Shown here: one piece after another, positions 27,852 through 36,826 of the stretch
Position numbering within the stretch: position 1 is the stretch's first letter
Layout of the letters: every line of letters starts with the position of its first letter
Assembly: GCA_965279565.1 (NCBI GenBank)
Contig: OZ257249.1
Location: 2,790,001-2,854,000 of the forward strand
Reading direction: 5' to 3'
Length of the DNA: 64,000 nt
Source of the DNA: Tagaea sp965279565
Lineage (GTDB): Bacteria > Pseudomonadota > Alphaproteobacteria > CACIAM-22H2
Program-made: the position numbers and the translations under genes
Notes under the pieces: model-generated
The model's database searches: none
What the model was told of the DNA's origin: nothing
The model's input: the letters and a program-made list of their open reading frames with translations, nothing else

Positions 27852-29300
27852 ATGACGACCATCGCAATGAACTCCGCGATCAGCGGCCTGAGCTCGTTCC
27901 AGACCGCGATCAACTATATTTCCGACAACGTCGCCAACTCGCAGACGACCGGATTCAGGCGCATCGACGCGAACTTCTCGAGCTTCATCTCGACGTCCTC
28001 GCAGCGCTTCTTCAGCCCTGGCGGCGTCACCTCGCGCCCGACCTTCATCAACGAACTGCAAGGGGCGATCGTCCAGAACGCCTCGCCGACCGCCATCGCG
28101 ATCGCGGGTGCGGGCTGGCTCCCCGTGCAGGACGGCACCAGCACGGCCGGCGGCCTGACGGGCAACAGCATCACGCAGTTCACCCGCCGCGGCGACTTCT
28201 CGCTCGACCAGAACAGCTTCCTGGTCAACGGTGCGGGCAAGTTCCTGTTCGCGCGCTCGGTGCCGCGTCCCACGACCGCGGTGCCCAACCCGTCGCCCAA
28301 CTCGGGTCCGCTGGTCGCCGTGCAGATCAACCAGAGCCAGCTTCCCGCACTCGCCACGACGATCGCGCAATACGCCGCGAACCTGCCGGCCAACGCCGCA
28401 CCCAACACGGTCTATAACGGCGGCACGATCACCGTGACCGACGCCAACGGTGCGGCACGTCCGTTCTCGGTCACCTGGTACAACCGCACCACGACCGGCG
28501 GCGTTCTGCCCGGCCTTGCGGCCGGCCCCACGACCGGTACGAACCCCATCGCCGCGTCTGCCGCCGCCACGGTCCCGCAGTGGCGAGCGGTCATCACCGC
28601 GCCGACCAGCTCGGCCAACGGTCCGGAGAGTCTCGTGGTCGACTACACGTTCGGCACCACGGTCGGCGTCGATGCCGGCCTGCTGACCGGCATCGGTCCG
28701 ATCCAGTCGACCAACGGTGCCACACTCAACGCCGCCACGTCGGGTACCGACGGCCGCCTTGTCGTGAGCTACAGCGCCCCGAGCCTGGCCGCGGCACCCG
28801 CGCAGGTCGTCAATGTCGAGTTCGGCACGCCCAATCCGGCAAGCCCGACCACGGCATCGACCCTGTCCACGCCGGGCGGCACGTCGCAGTTCGGCGGCAC
28901 GTCGATCTCGATCTCGAAGGTCACCGCCAACGGCTACTCGGCCGGCACGTATAACGGCGTGGGCATCGATACGTCGGGGAACGTCTATACGAGCTATACG
29001 AACGGGCAGCGGCTGGTGCAGTACCAGATCGCGCTCGGCACGTTCAACAACCCGCGCGGTCTGGTGCGGCAGAACGGCGAGGCGTTCCTCGACGATCCGA
29101 CGGCCGGTTTCATCGGCTTCAACGCTTCGCAGCAGGGCGGAGCGGGGGGCGTCAACCCGAACAGCATCGAGAACTCGAACGTCGACATCGGCGCCGAGTT
29201 CACGAAGATGATCGTGGCCCAGAGATCCTATTCGGCGAGCGCACGTGTCATCACGACGGCCGACGAGATGCTGCAGGACATCGTGAACCTGAAGCGCTGA
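27852..29300 (+). CDS. flgE: Flagellar hook protein FlgE, copy 1
   Basis: The 482-residue hook subunit has the axial-protein N-terminus (MNSAISGLSSFQTAINYISDN then VANSQTTGFRRIDA) and C-terminus (SNVDIGAEFTKMIVAQRSY then TTADEMLQDIVNLKR). It is the same length as the next gene and about 85-90 percent identical by eye. The central Thr/Ala/Ser-rich region is surface-exposed hook D1/D2. Its leader has the paired AT-rich repeats and a good AAGGAG ribosome site, unlike copy 2, which has a sigma-54 promoter. Differential expression of the two copies is inferred. Confidence 0.93.
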   Translation: MTTIAMNSAISGLSSFQTAINYISDNVANSQTTGFRRIDANFSSFISTSSQRFFSPGGVTSRPTFINELQGAIVQNASPTAIAIAGAGWLPVQDGTSTAGGLTGNSITQFTRRGDFSLDQNSFLVNGAGKFLFARSVPRPTTAVPNPSPNSGPLVAVQINQSQLPALATTIAQYAANLPANAAPNTVYNGGTITVTDANGAARPFSVTWYNRTTTGGVLPGLAAGPTTGTNPIAASAAATVPQWRAVITAPTSSANGPESLVVDYTFGTTVGVDAGLLTGIGPIQSTNGATLNAATSGTDGRLVVSYSAPSLAAAPAQVVNVEFGTPNPASPTTASTLSTPGGTSQFGGTSISISKVTANGYSAGTYNGVGIDTSGNVYTSYTNGQRLVQYQIALGTFNNPRGLVRQNGEAFLDDPTAGFIGFNASQQGGAGGVNPNSIENSNVDIGAEFTKMIVAQRSYSASARVITTADEMLQDIVNLKR

Positions 29301-29332
29301 TCGTCGACGCAACTTCAATTCCGCAAACTCGA

Positions 29333-29362
29333 GGGCCGGCGTGCGTCGCCGGCCCTTTTTTT
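29333..29362 (+). terminator. Rho-independent terminator of flgE copy 1
   Basis: GGGCCGGC and GCCGGCCC pair around GTGCGTC and are followed by seven T residues. Confidence 0.9.
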
Positions 29363-29381
29363 GTTCTGCCCGGCGCGCAAA

Positions 29382-29415
29382 GCAGCTTCTGCCGGGGCGA
29401 GGAATTTGCTGCCGG
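29382..29415. promoter_or_regulatory. FlbD-like half-boxes upstream of flgE copy 2
   Basis: CAGCTTCTGCCGGGG and GGAATTTGCTGCCGG are two same-orientation half copies of the box, 96-130 bases before the sigma-54 promoter at 29511. The palindrome is less complete than at flgK or flgF. An AT-rich stretch (29425-29500) lies between the boxes and the promoter. Confidence 0.55.
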
Positions 29416-29510
29416 TTCTAGGGAGAAATTATTGCCTAGCGGTATGGTTTATTTTTAATTAACCAATACTATCCAATTGTAATCATGTGTATTTTTTGGA
29501 CAAACCCGTC

Positions 29511-29526
29511 TGGCACCCGCATTGCT
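29511..29526 (+). promoter_or_regulatory. Sigma-54 promoter of flgE copy 2
   Basis: TGGCACCCGCATTGCT has a perfect TGGCAC -24 and TTGC -12 at correct spacing. The predicted start near 29537 gives a leader of about 70 bases. Confidence 0.92.
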
Positions 29527-29607
29527 CTTAAGTCATACATCCGCCGAAAGGCATCCATTTCCACACGACGAATTTCAAACGAAGACAATAGAGGGGGTCC
29601 GGCAACC

Positions 29608-31056
29608 ATGGCTACCGTAGCAATGAACTCCGCGATCAGCGGCCTGAACTCGTTCCAGACCGCGATCAACTATATTTCCGACAACGTCGCCAACTCGCAG
29701 ACCGCCGGATTCAAGCGCATCGACGCGAACTTCTCGAGCTTCGTCTCGACGTCGTCGCAGCGCTTCTTCAATCCCGGCGGCGTGACCGCGCGTCCGCAGT
29801 TCGTCAACGACCTGCAGGGCACGATCATCCAGAACGCCTCGCCGACCGCCATCGCGATCGCGGGTGCGGGCTGGCTCCCCGTGCAGGACGGCGTGACGTC
29901 GGCCGGCGGCTTCACCGGCAACAACATCACGCAGTACACGCGCCGCGGCGACTTCTCGCTCGACCAGAACAGCTTCATGGTCAACGGTGCGGGCAAGTTC
30001 CTGTTCGCGCGCTCGGTGCCGCGTCCCACGACCGCGGTGCCCAACCCGTCGCCCAACCAGGGTCCGCTGGTCGCCGTTCAGATCAACCAGAGCCAGCTTC
30101 CCGCACTCGCCACGACGATCGGCCAGTACGCCGCGAACCTGCCGGCCAACGCGTCGCCGGGCACGGTCTACAACGGCGGCACGATCACCGTGACCGACGC
30201 CAACGGTGCGGCACGCCCGTTCTCTGTCACCTGGTACAACCGCTCCACCGCCGGCGGCACGCTGCCGGGCCTCGCGGCCAGCACCTCAACCGGTACGGCA
30301 GCCATTGCCGCCTCGGCGGCTGCCACGGTCCCGCAGTGGCGTGCGGTCCTCACCGCGCCGACCAGCTCGGCCAACAGTGCGGAAAGTCTCGTGGTCGACT
30401 TCACCTTCGGCACGACGGTCGGCACCAACGCCGGCCTGCTGACCGGCATCGGCCCGATCCAAACGACCAACGCCGCCACGCTGTCGGCCGCCACGTCGGG
30501 CACCGACGGCCGCCTCGTGGTCAGCTACAGCGCGCCCGGCCTTGCGGCCGCTCCGGTGCAGTCGATCAACGTCGAGTTCGGCACGCCCAACACGTCGAGC
30601 CCGACCACGGCGTCGACCCTGTCCACGCCGGGCGGCACGTCGCAGTTCGGCGGCACGTCGATCTCGATCTCGAACGTCACGGCCAACGGCTACTCGGCCG
30701 GCACGTTCAACGGTACCGGCATCGACACGTCGGGGAACATCTACACGACGTATACGAACGGCCAGCGCCTGATCCAGTACCAGATCGCGCTCGGCACGTT
30801 CAACAACCCGAAGGGCCTGGTGCGGCAGAACGGCGAGGCGTTCCTCGACGATCCGGCCGCGGGCTTCATCGGCCTCAACGCGTCCCAGCAGGGCGGTGCC
30901 GGCGGCATCAACCCGAACAGCCTCGAGAACTCGAACGTCGATATCGGCGCCGAGTTCACGAAGATGATCGTGGCCCAGCGCTCCTACTCGGCCAACGCGC
31001 GCATGATCACGACCGCCGACGAAATGCTCCAGGAAGTCGTGAACCTGAAGCGCTGA
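29608..31056 (+). CDS. flgE: Flagellar hook protein FlgE, copy 2
   Basis: This 482-residue hook subunit is a close paralog of the preceding gene, with the same ends (MNSAISGLNSFQTAINYISDN; SNVDIGAEFTKMIVAQRSY). Changes are spread over the whole length, many of them conservative (Ile/Val, Lys/Arg), so this is a diverged duplication and not an assembly copy. The start ATG at 29608 is chosen because it aligns with copy 1 and has GAGGGGGTCC upstream. The in-frame extension back to 29485 would cross the sigma-54 promoter. Confidence 0.94.
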   Translation: MATVAMNSAISGLNSFQTAINYISDNVANSQTAGFKRIDANFSSFVSTSSQRFFNPGGVTARPQFVNDLQGTIIQNASPTAIAIAGAGWLPVQDGVTSAGGFTGNNITQYTRRGDFSLDQNSFMVNGAGKFLFARSVPRPTTAVPNPSPNQGPLVAVQINQSQLPALATTIGQYAANLPANASPGTVYNGGTITVTDANGAARPFSVTWYNRSTAGGTLPGLAASTSTGTAAIAASAAATVPQWRAVLTAPTSSANSAESLVVDFTFGTTVGTNAGLLTGIGPIQTTNAATLSAATSGTDGRLVVSYSAPGLAAAPVQSINVEFGTPNTSSPTTASTLSTPGGTSQFGGTSISISNVTANGYSAGTFNGTGIDTSGNIYTTYTNGQRLIQYQIALGTFNNPKGLVRQNGEAFLDDPAAGFIGLNASQQGGAGGINPNSLENSNVDIGAEFTKMIVAQRSYSANARMITTADEMLQEVVNLKR

Positions 31057-31088
31057 TCGTCGACGCAGTTCCGGCTCCGCAACTCGAA

Positions 31089-31123
31089 GGCCGGCGACGC
31101 GAAAGCGTCGCCGGCCATTTTTT
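31089..31123 (+). terminator. Rho-independent terminator of flgE copy 2
   Basis: GGCCGGCGACGC and GCGTCGCCGGCC form a 12-pair stem around GAAA, followed by ATTTTTT. Its tail overlaps the stop codon of the convergent acetyltransferase gene. Confidence 0.9.
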
Positions 31124-31874
31124 ATGGGCGCCGCCGGTAGTGGTAGGCGTAGACCTCGCGGAAGCCGAGCCGCGCATAGAGTGCCAGCGCCGGCGCGTTG
31201 CCGCCGGTCACCTGAAGATAGGCGTGCCGTGCGCCCTGCGCGCGGCCCCACTGCATCAGCGACGCGATGACGCGCGCCGCGTGCCCGGCACGGCGCGCCG
31301 CGGGCACGGTCAGCATCTCGAATATCCCCAGCTCGCCCGCTTCGGCCACGCCCATGCCGAACGCGCAGGGGGTGCCGCCCGGCCCGTCGACGCGCGCGAA
31401 GGCCGCGGGCGGCACGAGCTTGCCCAGCATCTCGCCGAGCGTCGACACGTCGGCGGGCCGCGCACCGGTCGCCTTGCCGAACGCGCCGAGCCAGACGGGC
31501 AGGGGCGAAGACGAAAGTTCGACCCCGTCGGCCGACGCGGCGGCGTCGCCAAGGGGTGCCCGCATCACGAGGCTCGGGTCGATGCGCGCATAGCCGCGCT
31601 CGGCGAGTGCGGCGTCGAGGCCGGGTTCCGCCAGTGGCGTGATCCGGAAGATCGGCGGCAGGTCGTGGCGGCGATAGAGCCCTTCGGCATGCGCGATGCG
31701 CGCGTCGAGCGGCGTTTCGCATGGCCAGAGGGCATTCACCGAATTCGCACGCTTGGTGTGGCCGCGCGCGAACCGCAGGATCCAGCCGTCATGGACGAGT
31801 GTCTGCAGGGCAGGCCACGCGTTGAAGGCGCGGCACTCCAGGCTCCGGATCGTGTCGAGCGGCGTTTCTTCCAT
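31122..31874 (-). CDS. GNAT-family N-acetyltransferase
   Basis: The 250-residue protein ends in a GNAT fold: FEMLTVPAARRAGHAARVIASLM is the acetyl-CoA-binding motif A with the RxxGxA-type loop, and TGGNAPALALYARLGFREVYAYHYR is the family C-terminus. The N-terminal half (LVHDGWILRFARGHTKRANSVNALW) is typical of a GNAT group often annotated as unknown acetyltransferases. The substrate is unknown. It starts 42 bases from the divergent GT41 gene. It may belong to the flagellin sugar pathway or be unrelated. Confidence 0.85.
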   Translation of the reverse strand: MEETPLDTIRSLECRAFNAWPALQTLVHDGWILRFARGHTKRANSVNALWPCETPLDARIAHAEGLYRRHDLPPIFRITPLAEPGLDAALAERGYARIDPSLVMRAPLGDAAASADGVELSSSPLPVWLGAFGKATGARPADVSTLGEMLGKLVPPAAFARVDGPGGTPCAFGMGVAEAGELGIFEMLTVPAARRAGHAARVIASLMQWGRAQGARHAYLQVTGGNAPALALYARLGFREVYAYHYRRRP

Positions 31875-31915
31875 TCCGAATCCCCAAGGGCGCGATACAC
31901 TCGACGCCGCACGCC

Positions 31916-33592
31916 ATGTCTACCGCTTCGACCGATTCCGCCGCAATGCTTGCCGCCGCCAACCGCGCCGCCGTCGCCGGCAATGCGCAGGCGGCGATCG
32001 GGCTCTATCGCACGCTCGTCGCGCGCAAGGGAGCACCCCTCGCGGCACACGTGAACCTCGCGGCCACGCTGCTCGCGGTCCGCGACCTCGATGCAGCCGC
32101 TGTGGCCGCTTCGGCGGCCGTCGCCGCGTTCCCGAATTCGCCTGACGCGCATGCCGTTCATGGCGAGGTGGCGCTGGCTGCCGGCTTGCCCGTGCGCGCG
32201 GCCGCTTCGTTCGAACGCGCGCTGTCGATTGCCCCACCCACGACGGGCCGGCTCAACAATCTGGCCCTCGCGTTCCAGGGGCAGGGGCGCATCGCCGATG
32301 CGCTCGCAGCACACGCGAAAGCACGGGTACTCGCACCGGGCGACACGGTCGTGGCATCCAATGCGCTGATGTGCGCGCAGTACGATCCGCCGGGCGATCC
32401 GGCCGAAGCGCTGGCGCATGCGAAAGCCTGGCCCGGACCGCGCGGTGCGGCACGTCCGGCCATCCGCGACCGTGATCCCGCACGGCGCTTGCGTGTGGGC
32501 TACGTGTCGCCCGATTTCTGCAGCCATTCGTGCAGCTATTTCCTCGTCCCGCTGCTGGCCGGACACGACCGCAATGCGGTCGATATCCATGCCTATAGCG
32601 ACGTGCCCGCGCCCGACGGCGTGACGGCGGCGTTCCGCAACCTCGTCGGCGCGAACTGGCGGGAAACCGCCGGGCTCGACGATTCCGCCTTCGCCGCGCG
32701 CGTGCGCGCCGACGCGATCGACATTCTCGTCGACTGCGCGGGTCACACGCAGGGCAACCGGCTTGCGGCGTTCGCGACGCGCCCGGCCCCGGTCCAGACG
32801 ACCTGGCTCGGCTATCCGGGGACCACCGGGCTCGATGCGTTCGACGCGCGGATCGTCGACGCGATCAGCGATCCGCCGGGCGACGCGGACGGCCATGCGA
32901 GCGAACCGCTGGCGCGCATCGAAGGCGGGTTCCTCGCCTACATGCCGCCACCCTTCGCCCCGCCGGTCGCCCCGCTGCCGATGATCGCGAAGGGCCATCC
33001 GACATTCGGGTCGTTCAACAACCTGCCGAAGGTCACGGCGCGCACGCTCGATCTGTGGGCGGGGGCACTGCGTGCCGTGCCGGGTGCGCGGATGGTCGTC
33101 AAGGCGCGCGGGCTCGACGAGCCGGATCTGCGCGGGCGGCTCGTCGACGGATTCGTCGCGCGCGGCATCGCGGCCGACCGGATCGAACCCGTCGGTTTCG
33201 TCGGCGCGGTCCAGGACCACATCGCGCGCTATGCCGCCATCGACGTGGCGCTCGACACCGTTCCCTACAACGGCACGACGACGACGTGCGAGGCGCTGTG
33301 GATGGGCGTGCCCGTCGTGGCGCTGGCCGGCGACCGGCATGCCGCGCGCGTCGGCGCGTCGCTGCTCGGCCATCTCGGGGCGAGCGACTGGGTGGCGCGC
33401 GATGCGGACGCTTTCGCATCGATCGCCGCCGGGCTCGTCGCGGATGCCGGCAGGCTTGCGGCGATCCGGGCCGGGTTGCGCGCGCGGATGGCGGGGTCCG
33501 CCCTGTGCGCCGGCGTACGTCTCGCGCGCGGTTTCGAGGCGCTCTATCGTCGTCTCTGGCAGCGGGTTGTAACTCCGCCCGCGATGGTATAA
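31916..33592 (+). CDS. TPR/GT41-type glycosyltransferase, upstream of flbT
   Basis: The 558-residue protein has a short TPR region (about 10-155) and a full GT41 catalytic region. Motifs are LRVGYVSPDFCSHSCSYFL, IDILVDCAGHTQGNRLAAFATR, WLGYPGTTG, FGSFNNLPKVT, VPYNGTTTTCEALWMGVPVV and DRHAARVGASLL. These are the nucleotide-sugar-binding and acceptor segments of SPINDLY-like enzymes. flbT starts 45 bases after its stop in the same direction, so the two are probably co-transcribed. That links sugar transfer and flagellin regulation. Confidence 0.85.
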   Translation: MSTASTDSAAMLAAANRAAVAGNAQAAIGLYRTLVARKGAPLAAHVNLAATLLAVRDLDAAAVAASAAVAAFPNSPDAHAVHGEVALAAGLPVRAAASFERALSIAPPTTGRLNNLALAFQGQGRIADALAAHAKARVLAPGDTVVASNALMCAQYDPPGDPAEALAHAKAWPGPRGAARPAIRDRDPARRLRVGYVSPDFCSHSCSYFLVPLLAGHDRNAVDIHAYSDVPAPDGVTAAFRNLVGANWRETAGLDDSAFAARVRADAIDILVDCAGHTQGNRLAAFATRPAPVQTTWLGYPGTTGLDAFDARIVDAISDPPGDADGHASEPLARIEGGFLAYMPPPFAPPVAPLPMIAKGHPTFGSFNNLPKVTARTLDLWAGALRAVPGARMVVKARGLDEPDLRGRLVDGFVARGIAADRIEPVGFVGAVQDHIARYAAIDVALDTVPYNGTTTTCEALWMGVPVVALAGDRHAARVGASLLGHLGASDWVARDADAFASIAAGLVADAGRLAAIRAGLRARMAGSALCAGVRLARGFEALYRRLWQRVVTPPAMV

Positions 33593-33636
33593 TCGACCCT
33601 CTGCCGTCCTCCCGTTCCGCCTTCCAAGGATCCTCG

Positions 33637-34116
33637 ATGCCTCTCGTCCTGCGTCTCAACCCCGGCGAAAAGATCATCATCAACGGGGTGGTCATCGAAA
33701 ACACCGGGGGCCTCGCCATGCTGGCCATCCGGAACCGCGGCAACATCCTGCGGCAGAAGGATATTCTCCAGCTCGAAGAGGCCGCCACGCCGGCCATGCG
33801 CGTCTATTACACGCTGCAGTGCGTCTACCTGTTCCCGGACGAGGCGAAGGTCTATTCGGACGCGTTGCGACAGTTCCTGACCGACTTCGAGTTGGCCGCA
33901 CCCACCTCCAAGCCGCTCATCGACGCGCTGCGCGTCCGGCTCGACAAGGGGGAGCTCTACCCCGGCCTGAAGGACGCGAAGCGACTTATCAAGTTCGAGT
34001 GGGATCTCCTTGGAACAACTACGGAAAGAGCCCGCCAACTCCTGCTCGGCAGCGACGGCCCGAAGAAGCGGGGCAAGGTCAGCGAACAGGTTCAGGAGGA
34101 GAGTGAAGTCGACTGA
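33637..34116 (+). CDS. flbT: Flagellin mRNA regulator FlbT
   Basis: The 159-residue protein matches FlbT: LRLNPGEKIIINGVVIENT, RQKDILQLEEAATPAMRVYYTLQ, and YPGLKDAKRLIKFE. In Caulobacter FlbT binds the 5' leader of flagellin mRNA and limits its translation or stability until the hook is done. The flagellin gene here lies 3.3 kb away and has a leader hairpin. ATG at 33637 gives the usual protein start (MPLVLRLNPGEK). A Lys/Glu-rich tail of about 25 residues is a little longer than usual. Confidence 0.95.
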   Translation: MPLVLRLNPGEKIIINGVVIENTGGLAMLAIRNRGNILRQKDILQLEEAATPAMRVYYTLQCVYLFPDEAKVYSDALRQFLTDFELAAPTSKPLIDALRVRLDKGELYPGLKDAKRLIKFEWDLLGTTTERARQLLLGSDGPKKRGKVSEQVQEESEVD

Positions 34117-34239
34117 TTAATTGAATTTTAGATATTTTAAGTAATAATTTTTCTAAGTTTACATTGATCTTGTCCGGGCGGGCGTTGCGTGCCATAGTTC
34201 AGGCCTTGCAATGCCGAGAACGGCATTAAGGAGAGTGTC

Positions 34240-35058
34240 ATGGCGGGATCGATTTCAAGCGGTCTGCCGGCCGTTGTTGCGTGGAAGCAGCTCCAGAAGA
34301 CGGGCGATGCCGCGCAGGAAAAGTGGTCGAAGCAGGCCAGCGTCCAGCAGAAGATTGCGTACGCGAAAGACGTCGTCGCGAAGGCGAAGGACGTCGACGA
34401 GCTTCTGAACAACCGCAAATTCATGGAATTCGCGCTGTCGGCCTTCGGGCTGGAGAGCGAGATCGACAAGAAGGGCCTTCTCAAGAAGGTCCTGATGTCG
34501 GATCTCAACAACATCGACTCCCTCGCGAACCGGATGAACGACGCGCGCTACCAGGACATGACGCGTACCCTGCGGTTCAAGGATTTCGGGGTCGAGGGGC
34601 CGCGCACGCCGGGCGTCATGGACGGCCTCGCCGCGCGCTACATCAAGAACGAGTTCGAGAAGTCGCAGGGCAACGCCAGCCCGGGCCTGCGCGAGGCGCT
34701 CTACTTCAAGGAGAACGCCTCGAAGATCAACAGTCCGTGGGCGATCCTCGGCGACAAGGTGCTGCGCGAGGTCGTCACGACGACGCTCGGCATCCCGAAG
34801 GAACTGGCGATCCAGGGCGTGGAAGCGCAGGCGGCCTATCTGACCAGCAAGGTCGACATCGAGAAGTTCAAGGACAAGCGCTTCGTCGAGACCTTCATCC
34901 AGCGCTACCTGACGACACGCGATCAGGAGACGGCGACGTCGAACGGGGCCGGGGCGGGGATGTATAGCGGCCTGCTCCAGCTCGTCAGTGCCGGTGGCAC
35001 CTCGGACATGAGCGGCATCCTCGATCTGATGCAGGGGCTCGGCCAGCGCCGGTACTAG
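34240..35058 (+). CDS. DUF1217 flagellar protein
   Basis: The 272-residue protein fits DUF1217, a family found in alphaproteobacterial flagellar clusters (function unproven). Segments such as FMEFALSAFGLESEIDKKGLLKKVL, MNDARYQDMTRTLRF and RFVETFIQRYLTTRDQE are mostly alpha-helical. It has no signal peptide or membrane helix. It begins 123 bases after flbT; that gap is AT-rich (34117-34200) and may hold a promoter, though no sigma-54 match was found. A role in axial assembly or export is possible. Confidence 0.8.
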   Translation: MAGSISSGLPAVVAWKQLQKTGDAAQEKWSKQASVQQKIAYAKDVVAKAKDVDELLNNRKFMEFALSAFGLESEIDKKGLLKKVLMSDLNNIDSLANRMNDARYQDMTRTLRFKDFGVEGPRTPGVMDGLAARYIKNEFEKSQGNASPGLREALYFKENASKINSPWAILGDKVLREVVTTTLGIPKELAIQGVEAQAAYLTSKVDIEKFKDKRFVETFIQRYLTTRDQETATSNGAGAGMYSGLLQLVSAGGTSDMSGILDLMQGLGQRRY

Positions 35059-35148
35059 GAACGTCCTGCCGGCATGGTAGGATAAGCAACTGGTTGGGCG
35101 ATTCGCGCACGACCGGATTCGTGTGCGCGCAATCGGGAGTACGGGAAA

Positions 35149-35397
35149 ATGTCGAACGATTCGTCGGATGATTCCAAATTCAACGTCACGAGCACCGACC
35201 AGGAGCGCCTGGCCGCGATGCGCGTCATCGCCGACGCGATGGAAGAAGGCATGCGCCAGGGCCTGCACCGCGACGCGCTGACGGTGGCATGCTTCACGGT
35301 CGTCCTGCAGATGCTCGTCGACGTCTATGGCCGCGAAGCGGTCCACTCGCTCGTTTCCGACATGGCGCCGCGCGTCACCGCCGGCGATTTCGGCTGA
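35149..35397 (+). CDS. Small unknown helical protein
   Basis: No family was recognised. The 82-residue product begins with an acidic Ser/Asp stretch (SNDSSDDSKFNVT). Two amphipathic helices follow (QERLAAMRVIADAMEEGMRQGL and DALTVACFTVVLQMLVDVYGREAVH), and a short tail ends it. It has an acceptable GGGAGTACGGGAAA leader. It lies downstream of the DUF1217 gene on the same strand and stops 12 bases before the convergent methyltransferase. Possibly a small flagellar chaperone or regulator; this is context only. Confidence 0.6.
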   Translation: MSNDSSDDSKFNVTSTDQERLAAMRVIADAMEEGMRQGLHRDALTVACFTVVLQMLVDVYGREAVHSLVSDMAPRVTAGDFG

Positions 35398-35409
35398 GAC
35401 GGCTTCGGT

Positions 35410-36741
35410 TCAGCCCGCGGCCAGCACGATAAGGCCCGGGATCGGCTTGCCGTCTTCGGCCCGCGGGGATTCCACGCGCCACTGCAGCGGGGACAGTCCC
35501 GCCGCCGCGACCGCCCGCTCGACATAGGCGCGCGCGTGCGCGTAGCGCCCCGACGGGCGCACGACCCAGTCGCCCGTCTCCTCCGGCAGCATCGTTTCGG
35601 TCGAGAACACGATATGGCCCGGCCCGCGCAGGGCCGCGCGCGCGGTGGCGAGCGCTTCGTCGATCACGCCGAAATAGCAGAACACATCGGCCGCCACGAT
35701 CAGGTCGTAGGATTTCCGGTGAGCCGAAAGGTCGGCGACGAGTTCGCCCACGCGCAGCTCGTCGTAGATCGAGCGGTCGAGCGCGCGCTGGAGCATGCCC
35801 TGCGACAGGTCCACGCCTTCCAGCCGCTTGGCCCACGGCCGCAGGACGAGGCCGGCCAGGCCGGTTCCGCAGCCGGCATCGAGGATCGCGAAGCGCGGCT
35901 CCGGCTTGCCCCACTGCGTCTCGAGCATCTCGCGGATCCCGGCGGGCGCGCTGTAGCCGACCGACGCGAGCGTTTCGTCGAACGTCGCGGCGAACAGGTC
36001 GAAGGCGCCGCGCACATAGCCGTCCTCGGCGCGCGGTGGGGCGGACTGGCCGGCGAGGGCGGCGGCCCAGTGGCGCGCGGTCGGGCTGTCGGGGTGTGCG
36101 ATGAGCCAGTCGCGCGCGCGCGTGGCCGCTTCGTCGCGCCGTCCGGCCACGTGCAGCGCGTAGATCGCCGTGCCGTAGTTCGAATGGACGTGCGGATGGC
36201 CGGGGGCGGCCGCGAGCGCCTTCAGATAGAGATCGATCGCCGCATCGAGATTGCCGCGGCGCTGCTCGAGATTGGCGAGGTTGTTGAACGCGTCGGCACC
36301 GGCCGGATCGAGTGCGATCGCGCGCCGGTAGGCTTCGGCCGCGTCGTCGGGCCGGTCGAGTGCGGACAGGGCCGCCGCCCGGTTGGCGTGCGCGGCCGCA
36401 TGGCCGGGCAGGATTTCGATCGCGCGCGCCGCCGCGACGAGCGCTTCGGCGGGCCGGCCGACCGAGATCAGCGCCGCCGCCCGGTTGGCTTCGAAATGCG
36501 CGTTGCCGGGCACCAGCGCACAGGCACGCTCGATCTTTTTCAGCGCGGCGTCGTGGTCGCCGTGCGCGCGGTCGACCAGACCCGACAGGTGGAGCGCGTC
36601 GGGATGGTCGGGGCGCAGCTTGAGGGCGCGCGCATAGAGCGGGGCGGCACCGGCCACGTCGCCGATCCGGTGGCGTTCGAAGCCGGCCGCGACGAGCGCG
36701 TCGGGATTGTTGCGGGTGGGGGCAGGCGGGCGGGATTTCAT
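35410..36741 (-). CDS. TPR-containing SAM-dependent methyltransferase
   Basis: The 443-residue protein has five or six TPR units (about 25-215) and then a class I methyltransferase domain. Motif I is FAILDAGCGTGLAGLVL (about 285-300), post-I is LEGVDLSQGMLQRA, and motif II is YDLIVAADVFCYFGVIDEAL. The TPR part is built like those of the nearby GT41 proteins, so it may dock on the same target, probably flagellin or its glycan. It lies downstream of flaF with an 85-base gap. The exact acceptor is unknown. Confidence 0.82.
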   Translation of the reverse strand: MKSRPPAPTRNNPDALVAAGFERHRIGDVAGAAPLYARALKLRPDHPDALHLSGLVDRAHGDHDAALKKIERACALVPGNAHFEANRAAALISVGRPAEALVAAARAIEILPGHAAAHANRAAALSALDRPDDAAEAYRRAIALDPAGADAFNNLANLEQRRGNLDAAIDLYLKALAAAPGHPHVHSNYGTAIYALHVAGRRDEAATRARDWLIAHPDSPTARHWAAALAGQSAPPRAEDGYVRGAFDLFAATFDETLASVGYSAPAGIREMLETQWGKPEPRFAILDAGCGTGLAGLVLRPWAKRLEGVDLSQGMLQRALDRSIYDELRVGELVADLSAHRKSYDLIVAADVFCYFGVIDEALATARAALRGPGHIVFSTETMLPEETGDWVVRPSGRYAHARAYVERAVAAAGLSPLQWRVESPRAEDGKPIPGLIVLAAG

Positions 36742-36826
36742 GCGACCGGACCCCGGAAACGGAACCGGCGCGCAGGCCGGTCGCCGGGACCGTACCTTGC
36801 GCGCCGGGAAGTGGTCGTCCGGACGG

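Noticed and set aside
27852..31056. flgE duplication as an assembly artefact
   Set aside because: The copies differ throughout in amino acids and silent positions and have different flanks, so they are true paralogs.
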